From assembly GCA_021804525.1 (NCBI GenBank), contig JAJZHJ010000133.1:1-5190 (forward strand): a stretch of 5,190 nucleotides of DNA. The letters are read 5' to 3'. Position 1 is the first letter of the stretch. Every line of letters begins with the position of its first letter. Under the pieces are notes generated by a model that made no database searches, was not told the origin of the DNA, and saw only the letters and a program-made list of their open reading frames with translations. The translations under genes and the position numbers were made by a program. Below are positions 1 through 5,190 of this stretch, in pieces. This DNA is from Bacteroidota bacterium (GTDB lineage: Bacteria; Bacteroidota; Bacteroidia; Bacteroidales; Paludibacteraceae).

Positions 1-111
1 TGCGTGAAGCAATCCACGACCGTTTTTGGCCGTTGCAATTTGAGAGAGGAAGTTGTTGATAATTTTCGGGGTGTCACCAATCAACGGCAAAAAATCTATC
101 CTGTTCAACAC
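1..111 (-). CDS. possible start of an unrecognised frame, cut by the window edge
   Basis: An open frame overlaps the end of the CDF-like gene and runs off base 1. It has no ATG: candidate starts are GTG at 111 and TTG at 108, the latter overlapping the TGA of the upstream gene in a TGTTGA context that would suit translational coupling. An in-frame TAG at 123-121 limits how far upstream it can begin. From the TTG the product starts with L/M-N-R-I-D-F-L-P-L and continues through GDTPKIINNFLSQ to a GRGLLHA segment at the edge. The composition is protein-like (mixed polar and hydrophobic, charged residues spaced normally), and of the three minus frames it is the one that stays open furthest through 1-104. 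I do not recognise it. It could be a coupled operon member, the remnant of a gene cut by rearrangement, or chance. With only about 36 codons visible, confidence is low. Confidence 0.35.
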   Translation of the reverse strand, partial: MLNRIDFLPLIGDTPKIINNFLSQIATAKNGRGLLHA

Positions 112-734
112 ACCGTGCAGCTATTTCCTTTTGCAGTTTCAAAGGCTTCTTTTCCTTCGGAAATCGAGAAATAAACCAATCCGGCTGCTCCAATCACATC
201 GGCATACACAAAGCCGGTTAGCTCATAAATGAGACTGGACACAAGCAACACAACAGACATGTAAATACAAATCTTAGTGCAATTGCTATCGGCAAGAACA
301 GGTTCGGAGTGTAACTTCTTTCCGATCGATTTTTTAGCAAGCATAAGCCATAGCATGACGGCAATCGACAATAACGAGATGATGACTCCCCAAAAAGTAG
401 ATTCGGGCTTTTGATGATGGATAAGATTCAAAACGATACCCACCAATAAGCCTGCGGAAAGCAGATAAAAGGCTGTTCCTGTTATTTTCAACGCTTCTAT
501 TTCAAACATACTTTTGCGAGTGTCGGGGTTTTGCTTCATACGTACGATCATGATGGCAATGCCTATTCCCGACATGACCTCGATAAAACTGTCGATGCCA
601 AATCCAAAAAGAGTCAGCGTTTTATCATTATAGCCCAGAATCATAGATACAATTCCTTCAAGCAGGTTGTATATAATCGTAAACAGGCTTAACCAGTAAG
701 CTTGTTTGTAGAGTTTTATTTCGGAATTGCCCAT
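105..734 (-). CDS. CDF-like cation transporter, transmembrane domain only, with Cys pair
   Basis: A 209-residue inner-membrane protein that resembles the membrane part of cation diffusion facilitators without their cytoplasmic C-terminal domain. About six hydrophobic segments are visible (13-33, 42-65, 86-106, 115-134, 153-171, 176-192). The second contains GFGIDSFIEVMSG (44-56), so D48 and E52 take the place of the DxxxD or HxxxD metal ligands of classical CDFs. Before the fifth, LADSNCTKIC (147-156) puts C152 and C156 at the spacing of the usual HxxxD. The protein ends in SCTVC (205-209), a second Cys pair. It starts 18 nt after the adaptor stop behind an A-rich leader and is almost certainly in the same operon, which suggests a soft metal such as Cu, Ag or possibly Zn/Cd/Hg as substrate. 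Metal identity and direction of transport are inference. Family placement is fairly sure from the TM2 motif and helix layout; a non-transporting sensor or chaperone role cannot be excluded. Confidence 0.78.
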   Translation of the reverse strand: MGNSEIKLYKQAYWLSLFTIIYNLLEGIVSMILGYNDKTLTLFGFGIDSFIEVMSGIGIAIMIVRMKQNPDTRKSMFEIEALKITGTAFYLLSAGLLVGIVLNLIHHQKPESTFWGVIISLLSIAVMLWLMLAKKSIGKKLHSEPVLADSNCTKICIYMSVVLLVSSLIYELTGFVYADVIGAAGLVYFSISEGKEAFETAKGNSCTVC

Positions 735-752
735 GTTTTTATTTAATAAAAT

Positions 753-2048
753 TTACATTCCTGGCATTCCGGCCATGCTATTTGATTTTGGCGCAGGTGC
801 CTTTTTGACATCTGAATTCATCATGCTGGGTTTTCCTGCCAACTGAGCAGCAGCATCAACACTGAAAGTCCCATTAGTTACAATAGTATCTCCAACTTGC
901 AATCCGTTTAAGATAACGTATCCATTCCCTACCGAAGGGCCTAATGTTACTTCGCGCATCACAAAAGCAGGATTGGCTGTATCGGGCGTTTTTACATAAA
1001 CGAGCGAGCGGGTACCTGTCCATAAAACTGCCGATTGAGGAATCACAATATCGTTTTGTCCTCCTGATAGCTGGGAGCGGGAATTTCCGGTGACAAACAT
1101 CCCAGGTTTAAGACTACCATCGCGGTTATCAACTTCCACACGTACACTGGCTGTTCGTGTATCGGGATTAATCACAGGATCGATAAATGAGATGCTACCT
1201 CTGAACACTTTGCCCGGAAATGACTCCGAAGTAAACGAAATCGCATCGCCAAGTTTCAGCCACGGAAGATCGTTTTCGTAAGCATCAAATAACACCCAGA
1301 CCCGTGACAGATTGGAAACTTCATAAAGAGGATCGCCTGCAGCAACATAATCGCCCACGTTGACTCGTTTCACCAATACCACACCAGACACGGGCGATTT
1401 CACTTCAAAGTTATTCTGAATTTGTCCCGATGATTCAATATGCGCAATTTGAGCATCGGTTAAATTCCATTCCTTGAGCTTTTCTTTGGCCGCCGGTAAA
1501 ATGTTTGGATAGCTTTTCTGCATTTTGACTGCTTCCAAAAGTTCTTTTTGAGCAGTAATTAAGTCGGGTGAATAAATTAAGGCAATGTTTTGTCCTTTTA
1601 TAACGGATTCTCCAGTGAAATTGAGATTTAGCTGTTGAATTCTGCCTGAAACATAAGCCGGAAGCGTTTGCTCCAATCGTTCGTCTGGTGCAACCTTTCC
1701 ATATAACTGAAGTTCTTTGACAGCATTTCCACGCATCACCATTGTTGTTTGAATATTGGCCAACTGAATGGCATCCGGAGTCATAACAATGGCATTGGAA
1801 TCAACTTTGGCAGTGTCTTGTTTGAGCGGTATCAACGTCATGCCGCAAATCGGACATTTACCGGGATGATCCATCCTGATTTGAGGATGCATGGCGCAAG
1901 TCCAAATAGTTCCTTTGGGATAACCGGCATCCGTGTTTTGTTTCGCATTTGAAGGTGTTGAATGATGGAAAAAAAGCCATCCCAGAAAAATTCCGGCTAC
2001 AACAAGGAGGCCGGTTCTGATATATGAATTCGCTAGTACTTTTTTCAT
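753..2048 (-). CDS. cusB: CusB-family periplasmic adaptor with N-terminal heavy-metal-binding domain
   Basis: Membrane-fusion protein joining pump and channel, and probably handing metal to the pump. I start it at the ATG at 2048 (MKKVLANS, 431 residues); a TTG three codons upstream at 2057 is possible but less likely. Order: N-terminal membrane anchor or uncleaved signal (about 8-28, no lipobox Cys); heavy-metal-binding domain at 49-74 with C51, M53, H54, C65, C68, M70 (pattern TCAMHP...CPICGM); barrel-sandwich half around 130-160 (VSGRIQQLNLNFTGESV); helical hairpin 161-207; second lipoyl half 217-245 (VKSPVSGVVLVKRVNVGDYV); beta-barrel with VWVLFDAYENDLPWLKLGD (250-268) and the LKPGMFV motif (313-319); membrane-proximal domain to about 405; and a Lys/Pro linker ending in a Met-rich tail (SMAGMPGM). 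Such Cys/His/Met modules are typical of copper-exporting adaptors, which supports Cu/Ag specificity. A 72-nt gap separates it from the channel gene. Confidence 0.94.
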   Translation of the reverse strand: MKKVLANSYIRTGLLVVAGIFLGWLFFHHSTPSNAKQNTDAGYPKGTIWTCAMHPQIRMDHPGKCPICGMTLIPLKQDTAKVDSNAIVMTPDAIQLANIQTTMVMRGNAVKELQLYGKVAPDERLEQTLPAYVSGRIQQLNLNFTGESVIKGQNIALIYSPDLITAQKELLEAVKMQKSYPNILPAAKEKLKEWNLTDAQIAHIESSGQIQNNFEVKSPVSGVVLVKRVNVGDYVAAGDPLYEVSNLSRVWVLFDAYENDLPWLKLGDAISFTSESFPGKVFRGSISFIDPVINPDTRTASVRVEVDNRDGSLKPGMFVTGNSRSQLSGGQNDIVIPQSAVLWTGTRSLVYVKTPDTANPAFVMREVTLGPSVGNGYVILNGLQVGDTIVTNGTFSVDAAAQLAGKPSMMNSDVKKAPAPKSNSMAGMPGM

Positions 2049-2081
2049 TGAGATCAATCGTTAGAATATTATCAAGTCTAT

Positions 2082-2117
2082 ATTTTCAATTTCTTTTCAT
2101 TTGCCATTTTCAATTTC
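2082..2117. repeat. 12-bp direct repeat pair in the channel-adaptor spacer
   Basis: ATTTTCAATTTC occurs at 2082-2093 and again at 2106-2117, exactly 24 bp apart, inside the 72-nt gap between the channel stop (2121) and the adaptor start (2048). The flanking bases are also similar (pyrimidine-rich CTT/TTT). It may come from slippage in an AT-rich spacer or be a small duplicated binding or RNA element; no function can be assigned. Confidence 0.5.
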
Positions 2118-2120
2118 CTC

Positions 2121-3578
2121 TTATGGTTCATCGACCGCCATCAGGTTTTCAAACATCGCCACAGCCGAGCTCTGATCGACAACTGCCTGTATTAGTTGAA
2201 ACCGATAGTCTAAAAGTTGTTGTTCCATGCGGAGAAGTTCGTCATACTTGCTTCCTGACGTGGAAAACCCTGTGATAAGCAATGACAAGGTTCTTTGCGC
2301 AAGATCGATTTGTCCTTTATACAGGGTTATACGTCTTTCAGCATCATTGAACGCGGTGAGAGCTTCCGAGTAACTAACCAAAAGATTGTTCGTTACATTC
2401 TGCTTGGCTTGGTAAGTTGACAAACGGCTTAACTCGGCCTCTTTAATCATGCTTTTGTATTTATTTCGGTAAATGGGCAATGTGAGAGTAAGCATTGGCA
2501 TAATCATGTCTTTCCCATTCATCATGGATGTATTTCCCGGGCGTTTATCAATCACGGAATAATCAACGCCAATGCCAAACATCGGGTATCCCATTTTCGT
2601 TACCATACGTTTTTTTGCCGTATATGCTGCTCCCTCTGCATCAAGCATCTTTACCATTGGACTGTGTTGAACGATACTGTCGGCAATCATGGATAAATCG
2701 ACGGGCAACAAACGACTTTGAAGGGTATCAGCTACTAAAACCGGCGTTTCGGGTTTGCGGTTCAACAGGCTGTTAAACAAAGTCATCTGTGTCGTTTTTT
2801 GATCCTTCAAAAAAGCAAGTTGATTCTCAAGATCACGAATTGACATTTTTACTTTCAGAACATTAACGAGCCCTCCTGAGTTAGAAGCTTCGCTCATGCC
2901 GGTTGCAGGCTGATTCATGCTTTGAGATGATTGTGATGAGGTGTTATTGCTTGATGATCCCATACCACCTCCGCTTTGGTTATTCGATGCACTGGAAGCA
3001 ATTTGTTGTATGGCACTATTGGAGCTTACCCCTTTACCCGCAGCAGCAACGCCAAAATTAGTCATGGCTAATTGTTCCAACGAGTGCGTGAATTGGAGAT
3101 TATCTTCCACAAGCCTAATTTCCTTATCAATCCGATATAAACCATACCATGCTTTCTTTACCTGATAAGTCGTCTCAAAACCGGTTTGCCGAAACTGTTC
3201 ATATTTAGCAAGAGCCATCTTGGAGGCCTCATCTTTCGCCGCCTTAAGTTGTCCAAACCATGGAAACATCTGCATCAATTTAATATCGGCACGTTGATTG
3301 CCTCCAATCAGTTCCATGGGAGAGAGAAAATATCCCATGGTTAACTGTGGATCGGGAAGCGATCCGACTTGAGGCATCTTTTGCAACGCCGCCAGATAAT
3401 CATTATAAGCAGATTGAACCATAGGATTGTGTCTCGTTGCATAGTGAACGTAACTCTTCAACGAATCGTTAGATGGTTCCGCTTTCATTACGACATGAAT
3501 CAAAACGAGGAATCCGAAAAGCAGCAGAATGGCTTTTTGAAAGCGCTGCAAAGAGGTGTTATATAAAGTATTCATCAT
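2121..3578 (-). CDS. cusC: TolC/CusC-family outer-membrane efflux channel with low-complexity insertion
   Basis: Outer-membrane exit duct of the tripartite metal pump, expected to be a trimer. The 485-residue protein has a hydrophobic signal segment (about 15-31, ending near KAEP) with no lipobox Cys, so unlike E. coli CusC it does not look lipidated. Two OEP repeats follow: the first has NPMVQSAYNDYLAA (51-64), a strand region LPDPQLTMGYF (74-84) and LMQMFPWFGQ (101-110); the second starts near 304 (QHSPMVKMLDAE), with strands around 331-370 and the tip motif GFSTSGSKYDELL (437-449). The tip of the first repeat, between about 183 and 237, carries a Ser/Asn/Gln/Gly-rich stretch with three Met. 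A Met cluster (352-362) lies in the predicted extracellular loop of the second repeat. The ATG at 3578 is followed at once by a second ATG; either could serve. It sits 9 nt after the pump stop, implying cotranscription. The symbol is by role, not by close similarity. Confidence 0.92.
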   Translation of the reverse strand: MMNTLYNTSLQRFQKAILLLFGFLVLIHVVMKAEPSNDSLKSYVHYATRHNPMVQSAYNDYLAALQKMPQVGSLPDPQLTMGYFLSPMELIGGNQRADIKLMQMFPWFGQLKAAKDEASKMALAKYEQFRQTGFETTYQVKKAWYGLYRIDKEIRLVEDNLQFTHSLEQLAMTNFGVAAAGKGVSSNSAIQQIASSASNNQSGGGMGSSSNNTSSQSSQSMNQPATGMSEASNSGGLVNVLKVKMSIRDLENQLAFLKDQKTTQMTLFNSLLNRKPETPVLVADTLQSRLLPVDLSMIADSIVQHSPMVKMLDAEGAAYTAKKRMVTKMGYPMFGIGVDYSVIDKRPGNTSMMNGKDMIMPMLTLTLPIYRNKYKSMIKEAELSRLSTYQAKQNVTNNLLVSYSEALTAFNDAERRITLYKGQIDLAQRTLSLLITGFSTSGSKYDELLRMEQQLLDYRFQLIQAVVDQSSAVAMFENLMAVDEP

Positions 3579-3587
3579 ATTCTCGGT

Positions 3588-5190
3588 TTATTCGTTGATT
3601 ATTTGAGATTTAAGTTCCTTTTTGATCAGACCTTCGCGCCAAAAGCACTGAAGGATAGGAACCACGAACATTGTCATGATCTGAATAATCATTCCCCCGA
3701 ACATCGGAATAGCCATGGGGATCATAATATCAGAGCCTTTTCCCGTCGAAGACAAGACCGGCAGCAAAGCAATAATGGCAACGGCAGCAGTCATCATGGC
3801 AGGACGAACACGTTGTTTTCCTGCATGAACGACGGCTTCGCGCACAGCCATAATGGTAGTCGGCTTCTCTCGTTCAAACACCTGATGAATATACGTTCCC
3901 ATAATGACACCATCGTTGGTTGCAATCCCAAACAAGGCAATAAATCCTACCCAAACCGCCACACTCAGATTGATGGTGTGCATCTGAAACATGTCGCGCA
4001 GGTTGATACCGGCAATCGGGAAATTCAAAAACCATGGCTGGCCATAGAGCCAAAGCATGATAAATCCTCCGGCAAATGCCACAAACACACCTGAAAAATG
4101 GATTGACGATGCGGTAACCGTTTTAAACTGGAAATAGAGTAAGAGAAAAATTAAAATTAAACTGATGGGAACCACGAGTTCCAGTCTTTTGGTTGCACGA
4201 ATATCTTGTTCATAGTTACCTGCAAATTTATACGTAACATTGGCCGGTAGAACCAGCTCACCCGATTTAATTTTGGCTGCAATGAACTTTTGCGCGTCTT
4301 CCACCACATTGACTTCCGCTTTTCCTTCTTGTTTGTCGAAAATAACGTATCCAGTCAGGAACGTATTCTCACTGCGAATCATTTGCGGCCCTTTGGTATA
4401 AACAATGTCAGCAATTTGATTTAATGGAATTTGAGTTCCATTCATTGCGGGAATAAGAATATTTTTTATCTCCGCCGGAGTAGAGCGCAATTCCCTTGCA
4501 TACCGAACTCTGACAGGAAAGCGTTCCCTTCCTTGTACTGTGTTTGTCAATGTCATTCCACCGATAGCAACTTGTAATACCTGCTGTACATCGTTAACAC
4601 TCATCCCATATCGAGCCATTGCTTCACGGTTAAGCTTAATTTCAAGATATGGAGCACCAACAGCCCGATCGTAAAACACCGAAGAGGACTGAATGGACGG
4701 CACTTCTTTCAAAATACGCTCAAACTGAAGCCCTGCTTTTTCAATGGATTGTAAATCCGGCCCATATATTTTCAACCCCATTGGCGCGCGCATTCCTGTC
4801 GACAGCATAATCAGCCGTGTTTGTATTGGTTGCAACTTTGGTGCTGAGGTCAATCCAGGCAAGTCGGTGACCTTTACAATCTCATTCCAAATATCATCGG
4901 GATTTTTAATTTGCGGCCTCCATTGCCGAAAATATTCCCCATGGCTGTCAGGAATCAACAACTTGGGATCAATGTTTCTGTATCCATTTGTTTTCACGCT
5001 ATAGGTAGTCCCATCTTTCAGCACAAAAGCGCCATTTCTGTCAGTTTTAAACCGCATACGATTTCCGTCTTTGTCCAATGCATATTCCGATTTATAGTCG
5101 ATGGTATTCTCAAACATCTGCACCGGTGCCGGATCAAGGGCGGAATTCACACGTCCCCACTTTCCCACAGCCACATTCACTTCAGGAATG
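3588..5190 (-). CDS. cusA: CusA/CzcA-family heavy-metal RND efflux pump, C-terminal half (5' end outside window)
   Basis: Inner-membrane proton-driven pump subunit that would export Cu(I)/Ag(I) through a tripartite complex. The frame stays open to the window edge (Ile-Pro-Glu precede the GTG at 5180), so about 533 residues of a protein usually over 1,000 long are present. Counting from that GTG: VGKWGR and DPAP (5-19), a family landmark; a periplasmic insertion (33-86); RLIMLSTGMRAPMG (122-135), whose Met matches CusA/SilA rather than CzcA; porter-domain motifs LNREAMARYGM (183-193) and GRERFPVRVRY (217-227); then the second membrane block, with helices near 334-352, 362-380, 403-427, 461-480 and 487-511. 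The predicted proton-relay segment reads GIATNDG (418-424), and RVRPAMMT (457-464) follows. A transmembrane loop near 381-402 is longer than in E. coli CusA. The channel gene follows 9 nt downstream. Family is certain; Cu/Ag preference is inferred from the MLSTG motif and the adaptor next door. Confidence 0.95.
   Translation of the reverse strand, partial: IPEVNVAVGKWGRVNSALDPAPVQMFENTIDYKSEYALDKDGNRMRFKTDRNGAFVLKDGTTYSVKTNGYRNIDPKLLIPDSHGEYFRQWRPQIKNPDDIWNEIVKVTDLPGLTSAPKLQPIQTRLIMLSTGMRAPMGLKIYGPDLQSIEKAGLQFERILKEVPSIQSSSVFYDRAVGAPYLEIKLNREAMARYGMSVNDVQQVLQVAIGGMTLTNTVQGRERFPVRVRYARELRSTPAEIKNILIPAMNGTQIPLNQIADIVYTKGPQMIRSENTFLTGYVIFDKQEGKAEVNVVEDAQKFIAAKIKSGELVLPANVTYKFAGNYEQDIRATKRLELVVPISLILIFLLLYFQFKTVTASSIHFSGVFVAFAGGFIMLWLYGQPWFLNFPIAGINLRDMFQMHTINLSVAVWVGFIALFGIATNDGVIMGTYIHQVFEREKPTTIMAVREAVVHAGKQRVRPAMMTAAVAIIALLPVLSSTGKGSDIMIPMAIPMFGGMIIQIMTMFVVPILQCFWREGLIKKELKSQIINE

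Noticed and set aside
1..174. Plus-strand open frame from the left edge, ending in FPSEIEK
   Set aside because: It is antisense to the end of the CDF-like gene, has no start in the window and shows no recognisable motif. The minus-strand frame is better supported by its overlap with the preceding stop.
735..752. Terminator between the adaptor and the CDF-like gene
   Set aside because: The 18-nt spacer is A/T-rich but contains no GC-rich hairpin, which supports read-through into the next gene.
2049..2057. TTG at 2057 as the adaptor start
   Set aside because: It adds only three residues before an ATG followed by AAA AAA, which matches a normal MKK signal/anchor start. The ATG at 2048 is the simpler choice.
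2058..2096. Possible Bacteroidota-type internal promoter (TAATATTC preceded by TTG) in the spacer before the adaptor
   Set aside because: The -7-like element departs from TAnnTTTG at two fixed positions, and the TTG spacing is not convincing in such AT-rich DNA, so I did not annotate a promoter.
3603..4094. Plus-strand 163-codon open frame opposite the pump C-terminus
   Set aside because: It lies wholly antisense to a well-supported RND gene. Its product is His/Asn/Arg-rich without hydrophobic or domain structure, as expected for a shadow of the coding strand.
5178..5180. GTG at 5180 as the start of the pump gene
   Set aside because: The same frame is open upstream to the edge with family-consistent residues (I-P-E before VNVAVGK), and the domain content begins mid-protein. 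This is a window cut, not a start.

Overview
The window holds the 3' part of a minus-strand heavy-metal efflux operon of the CusCBA type, most likely for Cu(I)/Ag(I). It probably comes from a member of the Bacteroidota. The clues are an RND pump with the periplasmic and transmembrane insertions I remember from Bacteroidota CusA-like proteins, an adaptor opening with a TCxMHP...CPxCGM metal-binding module, A-rich translation starts without clear Shine-Dalgarno sites, and AT-rich short spacers. The organism call rests on protein style, not on any marker gene.

All convincing genes read right to left. In transcription order they are: (1) the C-terminal half of a CusA/CzcA-family RND pump (3588-5190, N-terminal half outside the window); (2) a TolC/CusC-family outer-membrane channel (2121-3578), 9 nt downstream; (3) a CusB-family periplasmic adaptor with an N-terminal heavy-metal-binding domain and a Met-rich tail (753-2048), after a 72-nt gap; (4) a 209-residue membrane protein resembling the transmembrane half of cation diffusion facilitators (105-734), after 18 nt; (5) the start of a possible unrecognised frame that overlaps the stop of gene 4 and leaves the window at base 1. 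The operon promoter and any metal-sensing regulator should lie upstream, beyond base 5190.

Together, genes 1-3 would form a tripartite envelope-spanning pump: the RND trimer takes up metal from periplasm or cytoplasm using proton flow, the adaptor captures and hands over metal and seals the complex, and the channel passes it outside. Gene 4 may add an inner-membrane step.

The tripartite pump is a known type. The parts worth a second look are a roughly 50-residue Ser/Asn/Gly-rich insertion at the predicted periplasmic tip of the channel, a CxxxC replacing the usual HxxxD metal site in the CDF-like protein, altered proton-relay positions in the pump, and the overlapping frame at the left edge. 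I see no RNA genes, CRISPR, insertion sequences or clear terminators.
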